The notes beneath the pieces were generated by a model that was given only the letters and a program-made list of their open reading frames with translations, had not been told where the DNA came from and made no database searches. Position numbers and translations under genes: made by a program. A DNA stretch of 7,534 nucleotides, taken from NCBI GenBank assembly GCA_028868395.1, contig JAGWUO010000048.1:1-7534 (forward strand), written 5' to 3'. Below, in pieces: positions 1-6,152 of the stretch (position 1 is the stretch's first letter; each line of letters starts with the position of its first letter). Origin of the DNA: Cytophagales bacterium (GTDB lineage Bacteria; Bacteroidota; Bacteroidia; Cytophagales; Spirosomataceae).

Positions 1-35
1 TTGTGAAAAACTTGAAGTAATTCTAGTTCATACAG

Positions 36-68
36 AAAGAAAGCCTCGAATTTTTCGGGGCTTTTTTT
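36..68 (+). terminator. Rho-independent terminator of an upstream unit
   Basis: The stem pairs AAGCCTCGAA (41-50) with TTTTTCGGGG-side bases 54-63, with one G-U wobble and a 3-nt T loop, and is followed by a run of T to 69. An A-rich left flank (36-40) can pair with the T run, so it may work in both directions. It must end a unit that enters from the left. Bases 1-35 hold no recognisable gene: two frames stop at once (TGA at 4-6, TAA at 18-20), so at most the last few codons of an upstream gene are present. Confidence 0.8.
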
Positions 69-74
69 TGTGCC

Positions 75-82
75 TATATTTG
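75..82 (+). promoter_or_regulatory. Candidate Bacteroidota -7 promoter element (TATATTTG)
   Basis: TATATTTG matches the Bacteroidota sigma-ABfr -7 consensus TAnnTTTG exactly. It sits directly after the T run of the preceding terminator and only 4 nt before the ATG of the cysteine desulfurase gene. Transcription normally starts about 7 nt after this box, which would put the start at or next to the ATG. No clear TTG/TTTG -33 element is visible about 19-21 nt upstream, so the assignment is tentative. Confidence 0.45.
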
Positions 83-86
83 TCAA

Positions 87-1160
87 ATGATGCACCAGCC
101 GATCTACCTTGATTATGCAGCGACTACTCCGGTTCACCCGGAGGTGCTTTCGGCTATGCTCCCCTATTTTACGGAAGTATTTGGAAATTCAGGTTCATCT
201 GCCCATTTATACGGTTGGAGAGCAGCAGAGGCGGTAGAGCAATCGCGTGCATCGATTGCGTCCTATTTTCGAGTTAAACCTGCTGAAGTTGTATTTACTT
301 CTGGGGCTACTGAATCTATCAATTTAGGCATTCGGGGTTTTTTACAAGGAAAGCCAAAAGGACATCTTATTACAAGTTTCCTAGAACACAAAGCTGTATT
401 GGAGGTCTTTCATGCCCTTGAAACGGAAGGTTGGGATGTCACTTATCTTTTAGATGTGGCTGATCTTGAAAGCACCATTCGTCCAGATACCGTTTTAGTT
501 TCATTAATGTTAGTGAATAATGAATTAGGGACGATTTTAGATTATGAGGCGGTTTTGCGCCTCTGTGAAGCCCAAGGTATATGTTTCCATACAGATGCAA
601 CTCAAGCTATTGGTAAACTCTCGCTAACTAAACTACCTCATCTTTTAAGTTTTAGTGGACACAAGATATATGGTCCTAAAGGAATAGGAGCATTAATTTC
701 GCGAGTTCCCTTGCAGCCTATTTCTTTTGGTGGTGGGCAGGAACGTGGTTTACGTCCTGGTACTTTACCCGTCCCTTTAATCGTAGGCTTGGCAAAAGCA
801 GTGGAGATGATTCCTGAATGGCTTTCTAAGGCTGTTTTTTACCAAAAAGCCAAAGTGCGATTAGCTGCCTTACTTCCATATATAAATTCACCTGTATATT
901 CGGTTCCTTCCATTCTTAATTTCACTTTGAAAGGAGCTGATTGGGAACGAATGTATCAAGTATTAAATGGTTTAGCTTTTTCGAATGGTTCAGCCTGTAA
1001 CGCCAAGACGGAATTACCCTCTCATGTCTTGAAAGCCTTAGGACATTCGGATGAAGATGCCTTAGCGAGTGGTCGATTTAGTTTAGGTTATTTTACCACG
1101 GATGAGGAAATTGATCGCGCCTGTGAAATACTATCTCAAAATTTACCCAAACTCCTATGA
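87..1160 (+). CDS. Cysteine desulfurase, NifS/IscS family (likely Moco sulfuration)
   Basis: A PLP-dependent class V aminotransferase-fold enzyme that takes sulfur from L-cysteine to form alanine and an enzyme-bound persulfide; cytoplasmic. Visible motifs in order: YLDYAATTP at the N-terminus, SGATESINL (72-80), FLEHKAVL with the PLP-stacking His101, NNELG (144-148), HTDATQ with Asp170 and Gln173, SFSGHKIYGPKG with the Schiff-base Lys193, RPGTLP (223-228), and the active-site loop SNGSACNA with catalytic Cys304. At 357 residues it is shorter than E. coli IscS (404), but every catalytic element is present. The start is ATG 87 or ATG 90; either leaves the family's usual N-terminus. The stop overlaps the xdhC-like gene by 4 nt, which suggests translational coupling. 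By analogy with Rhodobacter capsulatus NifS4-XdhC, the likely job is sulfurating molybdenum cofactor rather than general Fe-S assembly; that role is inferred from context. A general IscS/tRNA-thiolation role is the alternative. Confidence 0.93.
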   Translation: MMHQPIYLDYAATTPVHPEVLSAMLPYFTEVFGNSGSSAHLYGWRAAEAVEQSRASIASYFRVKPAEVVFTSGATESINLGIRGFLQGKPKGHLITSFLEHKAVLEVFHALETEGWDVTYLLDVADLESTIRPDTVLVSLMLVNNELGTILDYEAVLRLCEAQGICFHTDATQAIGKLSLTKLPHLLSFSGHKIYGPKGIGALISRVPLQPISFGGGQERGLRPGTLPVPLIVGLAKAVEMIPEWLSKAVFYQKAKVRLAALLPYINSPVYSVPSILNFTLKGADWERMYQVLNGLAFSNGSACNAKTELPSHVLKALGHSDEDALASGRFSLGYFTTDEEIDRACEILSQNLPKLL

Positions 1161-2125
1161 AAGAGCTTTATACGGTCATTCAGCAAGTGAAAGATTTACA
1201 AAAGTCAGGGTTGAAGTTTGTGTTAGCGACTGTTGTACGCGTTGAAGGAAGTGCCTACCGTCGTCCAGGCGCACGAATGTTGATTGCAGAAAATGGGAAC
1301 TGGTGGGGAGGAATTTCGGGTGGTTGTTTAGAGGGTGATATTTTGAAAAAGGCGCAATTGGCCTTGTTTACACAGAGCTATAAAACGATAACCTATGACA
1401 CGCGTGAAGAAGATCCTTTTGCATTAGGTGTAGGACTAGGGTGTCAAGGAGTAATTGAAATACAGTTAAATCCGTTTCAAGTTCAGATAAACGCGTTGGT
1501 GGATACGTTAGAGAGCCATTTAGCTGGAAATGAAGCGCATACCTTGAGAATGCGATTTTCGGAAGACTTTCAGATTGAATTATCAAAATCTGCTGCCTCA
1601 CACGGAAGCCAATGGTTAAATGATGTCTTCACAGAGTATTTGCCGGCGCCTATGACGGTTTGGGTTTTTGGGAATCAATTTGATGCACAGGGATTTATTC
1701 AGCAAGCGAGTGGATTGGCTTGGCGTGTGAATTGGGTGGGAATTTTGTCCAAAATGGCATCGCATCTTACTGTTCATGGACGCTATGGTTATGAGGATCT
1801 TTGGCCTATACAATCTTCTGATTTTCTGGTCATGATGACGCACGATTTGGAAAAGGATGTCAAGATTTTGGAAAAATTGGTCTCCGCTCCTAATAAACCA
1901 GCCTATGTAGGAATTTTAGGGCCTAAGAAAAGATTTGAAAAGCTCCAAAACCATTTCAAGCAGGATTTAGTTACGCTATTACCTATTTCAACTCCGATTG
2001 GGCTAGATATAGGTGCAGAAGGACCAGAAGAGATTGCCATCTCGATTATGGCCGAAATTTTATCAACTAAAAATAACAGAAACGGCCAGCGATTGAGTTT
2101 ACGAGATCGCGCCATTCACGAATAA
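1157..2125 (+). CDS. XdhC/CoxI-family molybdenum cofactor maturation protein
   Basis: A member of the XdhC/CoxI family, cytoplasmic proteins that bind Moco, protect it and present it for sulfuration and insertion into xanthine dehydrogenase-type enzymes. N-terminal XdhC_CoxI domain: VEGSAYRRPGARMLI (29-43), GGISGGCLEGDI (51-62) with conserved Cys57, DTREEDPFALGVGLGCQG (81-98) with conserved Cys96. C-terminal Rossmann-like domain (about 166-300): MTHD (227-230), YVGILGPKKR (250-259), PIGLDIGAEGPEEIA (280-294). The C-terminal tail ends in R-AIHE, as in many family members. At 322 residues it is a two-domain form. The Rossmann glycine loop is degenerate: FGNQFDAQ at 171-178, where relatives have G-x-G. 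Coupled by ATGA overlap to the cysteine desulfurase gene, the expected sulfur donor. No Shine-Dalgarno sequence precedes it. The family is clear; the client enzyme is unknown because no molybdoenzyme gene lies in the window. Confidence 0.92.
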   Translation: MKELYTVIQQVKDLQKSGLKFVLATVVRVEGSAYRRPGARMLIAENGNWWGGISGGCLEGDILKKAQLALFTQSYKTITYDTREEDPFALGVGLGCQGVIEIQLNPFQVQINALVDTLESHLAGNEAHTLRMRFSEDFQIELSKSAASHGSQWLNDVFTEYLPAPMTVWVFGNQFDAQGFIQQASGLAWRVNWVGILSKMASHLTVHGRYGYEDLWPIQSSDFLVMMTHDLEKDVKILEKLVSAPNKPAYVGILGPKKRFEKLQNHFKQDLVTLLPISTPIGLDIGAEGPEEIAISIMAEILSTKNNRNGQRLSLRDRAIHE

Positions 2126-2127
2126 GC

Positions 2128-2895
2128 ATGAGTACTCAGATCAACCGCCTAAAAGAACAAATTAACCCATTACGTGATGCTTTAGTGCATCATCCGATTA
2201 ATTCCTTTATTCAAAGTACGACAGAGTTAGAGGTGTTTATGAAGCACCATGTCTTCGCTGTTTGGGACTTTATGTCGCTTGTAAAGAAGTTACAACAGGA
2301 ATTTACGTCAGTGGATGTCCCTTGGAATCCCAAAGGCCCAGCAGAAGTCCGTTATTTAATCAATGAGATTGTGTTAGGGGAAGAGTCTGATGTGGATCAA
2401 AATGGGGTATACATCAGCCATTTCGAACTTTATTTAAGGGCGATGGAGGAATTATCCTTTCTGCCCTCTCCTTTCTTACACGAATTGAGATCTTATGCGA
2501 ATTTGGAAGAATTAGTATTGGCAATCCCTAAAGCCAATATCCCTGAATCCGTTAAGGCTTTCTTGACGTTTACTTTTACTTCGATTCAAAATAGAAGCAT
2601 TGAAGAGATTGCGGCTATTTTTACCTTTGGCAGAGAAGATATCATCCCCGAAATGTTCCAGGTAATCGTCGATCAATTGAAGCGTGATTCCCCAGAAAAA
2701 GTGGAGACTTTGGTTTATTACCTAGAACGCCATATTGAAGTGGATGGAGGTCATCACAGTGAATTAGCCTACAAGATGATGGAGTATTTGTGTGGAGATG
2801 ATGAGTCTAAGTGGCAGAAAGCGACTCAGGCAGCAGTGGAATCGTTGCAGGTTAGGTTGAAGTTGTGGGATGGTATTGTAGAGCATAAAGCATAA
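2128..2895 (+). CDS. DUF3050 family protein (heme-oxygenase-like fold)
   Basis: Recognised as DUF3050, a family without an established function that resembles the all-helical heme oxygenase/TenA-like superfamily. Characteristic segments: MKHHVFAVWDFMSLVKKLQ (38-56), LINEIVLGEESD (77-88), ISHFELYLRAM (96-106), FTFGREDIIPEMF (165-177) and YYLERHIEVDGGHH (197-210), then LCGDD and LWDGI near the C-terminus. The H202-x3-D206-x2-H209 pattern in the last region, with acidic residues such as Glu80, Glu100 and Glu170, resembles the metal-ligand layout of heme-oxygenase-like diiron oxidases. That is a comparison from memory, not a demonstrated site. No signal peptide or membrane segment, so cytoplasmic. 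It starts 2 nt after the xdhC-like stop and is almost certainly the last gene of the operon. The final codons (VEHKA-stop) lie inside the heptad repeat at 2881-2910. Confidence 0.85.
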   Translation: MSTQINRLKEQINPLRDALVHHPINSFIQSTTELEVFMKHHVFAVWDFMSLVKKLQQEFTSVDVPWNPKGPAEVRYLINEIVLGEESDVDQNGVYISHFELYLRAMEELSFLPSPFLHELRSYANLEELVLAIPKANIPESVKAFLTFTFTSIQNRSIEEIAAIFTFGREDIIPEMFQVIVDQLKRDSPEKVETLVYYLERHIEVDGGHHSELAYKMMEYLCGDDESKWQKATQAAVESLQVRLKLWDGIVEHKA

Positions 2896-2910
2896 AGCAC
2901 AAAGAATAAA
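2881..2910 (+). repeat. 30-nt heptad repeat element, copy 1
   Basis: The element is GAGCATA followed by AAGCATAAAGCAC and AAAGAATAAA, a run of 7-bp units of the form AAAGCAT/AAAGCAC/AAAGAAT. It matches copy 2 (6031-6060) at 28 of 30 positions and the reverse complement of copy 3 (6153-6182) at 26 of 30. It covers the last five codons and stop of the DUF3050 gene and ends 5 nt before the terminator stem. Confidence 0.85.
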
Positions 2911-2915
2911 AACGC

Positions 2916-2948
2916 AAAAAGCCCGATCCATCACAGATCGGGCTTTTT
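2916..2948. terminator. Bidirectional terminator between the operon and dnaK
   Basis: A perfect 13-bp stem, AAAAAGCCCGATC (2916-2928) against GATCGGGCTTTTT (2936-2948), with a 7-nt loop. Read on either strand it gives a GC-rich hairpin followed by T residues, so it can end both the + strand three-gene operon and the - strand dnaK, whose stop codon lies 17 nt away. Confidence 0.92.
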
Positions 2949-2964
2949 AATTTACCGCTTAGGC

Positions 2965-4854
2965 TTATTTTACTTCTTCAAAAGAAACGTCTTCTGCTCC
3001 ACCGTCAGCCGATGAATCTGCTGATTGAGTTGCTTCGCCGCCTTCTGCGCCAGCTCCTGCCGCATACATCTCTTGAGATGCCGCTGTCCAAGCCGCGTTT
3101 AATTTTTCTAATCCAGCATCGATACCTGCTAAATCTTGAGAAGCGTGAGCCACTTTCAATTCTGCCAAAGCACCTTCGATGGCCGTTTTGTTTCCTTCCG
3201 ATAATTTCTCACCGTATTCTTTCAATTGCTTGTCCGATTGGAAAATCAACGCATCTGCTTGATTAATTTTTTCTACTTTCTCTTTTTCTAATTTATCCGA
3301 TGCTTCGTTTGCTTTCGCTTCGTTACGCATTTTCTCGATATCCTCGTCAGTTAAGCCGCTAGACGCTTCGATACGGATTTTTTGCTCTTTACCTGTTCCT
3401 TTGTCTTTGGCAGAAACGTTCAAGATACCATTCGCATCAATATCGAATGTAACTTCGATTTGAGGTACACCACGTTGTGCTGGTGGCAAACCATCTAAGT
3501 GGAAACGGCCTAATGAACGGTTATCTTTCGCCATTGGACGCTCACCTTGAAGAACGTTTAATTCTACGGATGGTTGATTATCCGCTGCGGTAGAGAAAGT
3601 CTCAGACTTCTTCGTTGGAATCGTTGTATTCGCTTCGATCAACTTAGTGAATACACCACCCATGGTTTCGATACCTAATGAAAGTGGCGTAACGTCTAAT
3701 AATAATACGTCTTTCACCTCTCCCGTTAATACCCCACCTTGGATAGCAGCTCCAATTGCAACTACCTCATCTGGATTCACCCCTTTTGAAGGCTTTTTGC
3801 CAAAGAACTTCTCTACTTCCTCCTGAATACGTGGAATACGTGTCGAACCCCCTACTAAGATAACTTCATCGATATCTGAGTTTGTGTAGCCTGCGTTTTT
3901 CATAGCACGACGGCAAGGCTCTAACGTACGTTGGATTAAGCTATCTGATAATTGTTCGAATTTCGCTTTTGATAAAGTGCGAACTAAGTGTTTCGGAATT
4001 CCATCTACCGGCATAATGTACGGTAAGTTGATTTCTGTAGAAGCACTTGAGCTTAATTCAATCTTCGCTTTTTCAGCGGCTTCTTTTAAGCGCTGTAAAG
4101 CCATTGGATCTTTACGCAAGTCGATTTTCTCATCAGCGATGAATTCTTCTGCTAACCAGTTGATGATTACTTGGTCAAAGTCGTCTCCTCCTAAGTGCGT
4201 ATCACCATCTGTTGATTTTACTTCGAATACGCCATCGCCTAATTCAAGTACCGATACGTCAAACGTACCACCACCTAAGTCGAATACCGCAATCTTCATA
4301 TCCTTACCACCTTTGTCCACGCCATAAGCTAAAGCCGCTGCCGTAGGTTCGTTGATGATACGTTTTACTTCTAAACCAGCGATTTGACCTGCTTCTTTAG
4401 TCGCTTGACGCTCTGCATCATTAAAGTAGGCTGGAACGGTAATAACCGCTTCGGTTACGGTTTGGCCTAAATAATCCTCTGCCGTTTGCTTCATTTTTGT
4501 CAAAATCTGCGCAGAAATTTCTTGTGGCGTATATAAACGATCACCAATGCGAACACGTGGCGTATCATTATTTCCTTGCTCTACTGAGTAAGATATCGTT
4601 TTTAGTTCAGAGCTAACCTCTGAATATTTTTTACCCATGAATCGCTTCACAGATGAAATCGTATTCTGTGGATTTGTAATCGCTTGTCTTTTCGCAGGAT
4701 CTCCCACTTTACGTTCGCCGTTCTCTAAAAATGCAACGATCGATGGAGTCGTACGTCTACCTTCTGAGTTTGCAATAACGACTGCCTCGTTCCCTTCCAT
4801 TACCGCCACACATGAGTTGGTGGTTCCTAAGTCAATTCCAATAATTTTTCCCAT
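2965..4854 (-). CDS. dnaK: Molecular chaperone DnaK (Hsp70)
   Basis: ATP-dependent Hsp70 chaperone that works in the cytoplasm with DnaJ and GrpE on unfolded and newly made proteins. With the start at 4854 the protein has 629 residues, normal for bacterial DnaK. Visible: [14 protein letters not shown] at the N-terminus (phosphate 1 loop), [30 protein letters not shown], the phosphate 2 motif [11 protein letters not shown], the adenosine motif VGGSTRIP, the hydrophobic interdomain linker [15 protein letters not shown], the substrate-binding beta domain, then the helical lid with a Gly/Ala/Ser-rich tail ending in EEVK. An upstream in-frame ATG at 4881 would add nine residues (MLSKYLKII) absent from the family, so the [12 protein letters not shown] start is preferred. 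The bases before it are A/T-rich with no Shine-Dalgarno. No grpE or dnaJ is adjacent, so dnaK appears monocistronic here, between a shared terminator and a divergent promoter region. Confidence 0.98.
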   Translation of the reverse strand: MGKIIGIDLGTTNSCVAVMEGNEAVVIANSEGRRTTPSIVAFLENGERKVGDPAKRQAITNPQNTISSVKRFMGKKYSEVSSELKTISYSVEQGNNDTPRVRIGDRLYTPQEISAQILTKMKQTAEDYLGQTVTEAVITVPAYFNDAERQATKEAGQIAGLEVKRIINEPTAAALAYGVDKGGKDMKIAVFDLGGGTFDVSVLELGDGVFEVKSTDGDTHLGGDDFDQVIINWLAEEFIADEKIDLRKDPMALQRLKEAAEKAKIELSSSASTEINLPYIMPVDGIPKHLVRTLSKAKFEQLSDSLIQRTLEPCRRAMKNAGYTNSDIDEVILVGGSTRIPRIQEEVEKFFGKKPSKGVNPDEVVAIGAAIQGGVLTGEVKDVLLLDVTPLSLGIETMGGVFTKLIEANTTIPTKKSETFSTAADNQPSVELNVLQGERPMAKDNRSLGRFHLDGLPPAQRGVPQIEVTFDIDANGILNVSAKDKGTGKEQKIRIEASSGLTDEDIEKMRNEAKANEASDKLEKEKVEKINQADALIFQSDKQLKEYGEKLSEGNKTAIEGALAELKVAHASQDLAGIDAGLEKLNAAWTAASQEMYAAGAGAEGGEATQSADSSADGGAEDVSFEEVK

Positions 4855-4884
4855 GATTATTTTTAAATATTTTGACAGCATTTA

Positions 4885-4913
4885 TACAAGGAATGTGCCA
4901 TACAAGATTGCCA
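4885..4913 (-). promoter_or_regulatory. Near-direct repeat upstream of dnaK, with a sigma-54-like arrangement
   Basis: On the - strand two similar segments follow each other: TTGGCAATC-TTGTA and ATGGCACATTCC-TTGTAT (aligned with a 3-4 nt gap). The second, TGGCAC-N5-TTGT, has the exact -24/-12 spacing of a sigma-54 promoter but has T where the consensus has the C of TTGC. It lies about 30 nt upstream of the dnaK ATG, a plausible promoter position. No clean TAnnTTTG box is visible on the - strand here, so the dnaK promoter type is unresolved. Confidence 0.25.
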
Positions 4914-4922
4914 AAGCCTTTT

Positions 4923-4937
4923 GTGACATATTGTCAC
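4923..4937. promoter_or_regulatory. Palindrome GTGACA-TAT-TGTCAC in the divergent promoter region
   Basis: Perfect 6-bp inverted arms around a 3-nt centre, about 69 nt upstream of the dnaK ATG and 49 nt before the -7 box of the desaturase gene. The size and symmetry fit an operator for a dimeric regulator. It is not a CIRCE element (TTAGCACTC-N9-GAGTGCTAA). The regulator and the gene it serves are unknown. Confidence 0.4.
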
Positions 4938-4941
4938 CTTT

Positions 4942-4954
4942 TGATTTTAAATCA
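4942..4954. promoter_or_regulatory. AT-rich palindrome TGATTT-T-AAATCA
   Basis: Perfect 6-bp arms around one base, 4 nt from the GTGACA palindrome on the side of the desaturase gene, about 32 nt upstream of its -7 box. Palindromes this AT-rich arise easily by chance; it is recorded because of its position next to another perfect palindrome in a 160-bp divergent region. Confidence 0.22.
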
Positions 4955-4985
4955 GTGAGCTAACGGAAAAAATGGCGATATGTGG

Positions 4986-4993
4986 TATATTTG
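4986..4993 (+). promoter_or_regulatory. Bacteroidota -7 promoter element of the desaturase gene (TATATTTG)
   Basis: An exact TAnnTTTG match, identical to the element before the first operon. Transcription starting about 7 nt further on would give a 5' leader of roughly 15 nt before ATG 5015. No convincing TTTG -33 element lies at the usual distance upstream. Confidence 0.6.
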
Positions 4994-5014
4994 CATACTA
5001 AATAGTAGACAATT

Positions 5015-6019
5015 ATGTCCGAATCAAAAGATTTTAATTGGGTAGAAGGCCCAGAACCGCATAGAGCGCGTACACGTGCCATTGTGAGAGCGCATCCGGA
5101 AGTGAAGAATTTAATCGGAAAGAATCCGATGACCTTCGTTTGGATTTTAGCCTGTGTAGGAATGCAGATCGGCATGGCCTATTTCATCAAAGATTATCCT
5201 TGGTGGGCAATTGTAGGTATGGCATGGATTTTTGGTGCCTTCCCTACACATACCTTATTTGTGTGCATCCATGAATCAGCGCATAATTTAATTTTCAAAA
5301 AGAATTCTTGGAATGTAGTAGCGGGTATCATTGCTAACTTTCCTTCCCTGTTTCCTACAGCTATTTCCTTCAAGAATTTTCATTTAAAGCACCATGCTTT
5401 TCAGGGAGTTCATGAATTAGATGCTGATTTACCTGATTATTGGGAAGCTAAATTGATCGATAATTATTTCATTGGAAAGATGATCTGGTTATTGTTATTC
5501 CCTTTCTTTCAAGGCATTCGCACGATGCGTTGTATCGAACTGGCAGTGTTTGATCGTCCAGTGATTATGAATATTATCGCGCAACTAGTCTTTGATGCGG
5601 TTATTGTGTATTTCTGGGGTTGGTCAGCCTTAGCTTACATGGGATTAAGTTTCTTATTTTCAGTGGGTTTACATCCATTAGGTGCGCGTTGGATTCAAGA
5701 GCACTTCTTAGTATTAGACAAGAACCAAGAGACTTATTCGTACTACGGAAATTTGAATGGTATTAATATGAATGTAGGATATCATAACGAACACCATGAT
5801 ATGCCCTCGGTTCCATGGAATAATTTACCCAAACTTAAGGCAGCAGCTCCTGAGTTCTATGACAACTTAAAGTATCACACTTCCTTCGTGAAGTTATTCT
5901 TTACCTTTTTATTTTCTCAAGAACTTGGCTTGTATTCTCGCATCGCGCGTAAAGACCGAGATGGGGTCCCATTGACGGATCAATCGATGCCGGATATAGA
6001 GCTCATCAATAAAGCTTAA
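5015..6019 (+). CDS. Sphingolipid delta-4 desaturase-like membrane fatty acid desaturase (DEGS1 type)
   Basis: An integral-membrane, histidine-box (diiron) desaturase. The N-terminus carries the Lipid_DES-type segment DFNWVEGPEPHRARTRAIV (6-24) followed by HPEVKNLIG, typical of dihydroceramide delta-4 desaturases. Histidine boxes: HESAH (86-90), HLKHH (123-127) and HNEHH (257-261) within NVGYHNEHHDMPS. Other DEGS1-like blocks are GLHPLGARWIQEHF (218-231) and QETYSYYGNLN (238-248), close to the human HETYSYYGPLN. Hydrophobic segments lie near 41-57, 63-77, 155-166 and 184-217. At 334 residues it matches eukaryotic DEGS1 (about 323) in length. The expected reaction is insertion of a trans-4 double bond, or C4 hydroxylation, in the long-chain base of a (dihydro)ceramide, using O2 and an electron donor. 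The substrate is inferred; Bacteroidota do make sphingolipids. The gene stands alone, divergent from dnaK, with no desaturase partner or serine palmitoyltransferase in view. A broader acyl-lipid desaturase activity cannot be excluded. Confidence 0.88.
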   Translation: MSESKDFNWVEGPEPHRARTRAIVRAHPEVKNLIGKNPMTFVWILACVGMQIGMAYFIKDYPWWAIVGMAWIFGAFPTHTLFVCIHESAHNLIFKKNSWNVVAGIIANFPSLFPTAISFKNFHLKHHAFQGVHELDADLPDYWEAKLIDNYFIGKMIWLLLFPFFQGIRTMRCIELAVFDRPVIMNIIAQLVFDAVIVYFWGWSALAYMGLSFLFSVGLHPLGARWIQEHFLVLDKNQETYSYYGNLNGINMNVGYHNEHHDMPSVPWNNLPKLKAAAPEFYDNLKYHTSFVKLFFTFLFSQELGLYSRIARKDRDGVPLTDQSMPDIELINKA

Positions 6020-6030
6020 GACTTTATGTA

Positions 6031-6060
6031 AAGCATAAAGAATAAAGCACAAAGAATAAA
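6031..6060 (+). repeat. 30-nt heptad repeat element, copy 2
   Basis: The element reads AAGCATAAAG-AATAAAGCAC-AAAGAATAAA and begins 11 nt after the desaturase stop codon. It differs from copy 1 at 2 of 30 positions, and like copy 1 is oriented with the gene that ends before it. It also forms an imperfect inverted pair (26 of 30) with copy 3 across the terminator. Confidence 0.85.
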
Positions 6061-6110
6061 GATTGATTCGCCTTTGGTGATGAGTATAGAAAATGTGTTT
6101 CACGAATTCA

Positions 6111-6145
6111 TTAAAAAAGGGATCAATACTTGATCCCTTTTTTAA
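6111..6145. terminator. Bidirectional terminator between desaturase and GH65 genes
   Basis: A perfect 16-bp stem, TTAAAAAAGGGATCAA (6111-6126) against TTGATCCCTTTTTTAA (6130-6145), with a 3-nt loop TAC. The A6 and T6 tracts make it work on both strands for this convergent gene pair. The stretch between copy 2 of the repeat and this stem (6061-6110) shows no supported feature. Confidence 0.92.
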
Positions 6146-6152
6146 TACATAA

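Noticed and set aside
1368..2115. Three - strand ORFs of 70-77 codons inside the xdhC-like gene
   Set aside because: They lie wholly opposite a clear XdhC-family gene and have no recognisable motifs.
3977..4327. 116-codon + strand ORF inside dnaK
   Set aside because: It is the antisense of a strongly conserved part of dnaK (ATPase domain), rich in Ser/Pro as expected of an antisense frame, with no promoter.
4855..4881. Nine-codon N-terminal extension of DnaK starting at ATG 4881 (- strand)
   Set aside because: The added residues MLSKYLKII are not found in DnaK proteins, while the internal [12 protein letters not shown] start matches the family exactly. The extension also runs into the likely promoter/leader region.
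4637..4963. 108-codon + strand ORF over the dnaK start and divergent region
   Set aside because: It is antisense to the DnaK N-terminus and continues through the regulatory region; no family features were seen.
5909..6103. 64-codon - strand ORF across the desaturase 3' end and the repeat
   Set aside because: It overlaps the desaturase gene antisense, part of it translates the A-rich repeat, and its composition (HHQRR, repeated LY/L) does not look like a real protein.
6080..6133. 17-codon + strand ORF (MSIENVFHEFIKKGINT) ending inside the terminator
   Set aside because: It is very short, its last third is made of terminator stem sequence, and no promoter or recognisable homologue supports it. 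The upstream frame stays open only back to 6032 within repeat sequence.
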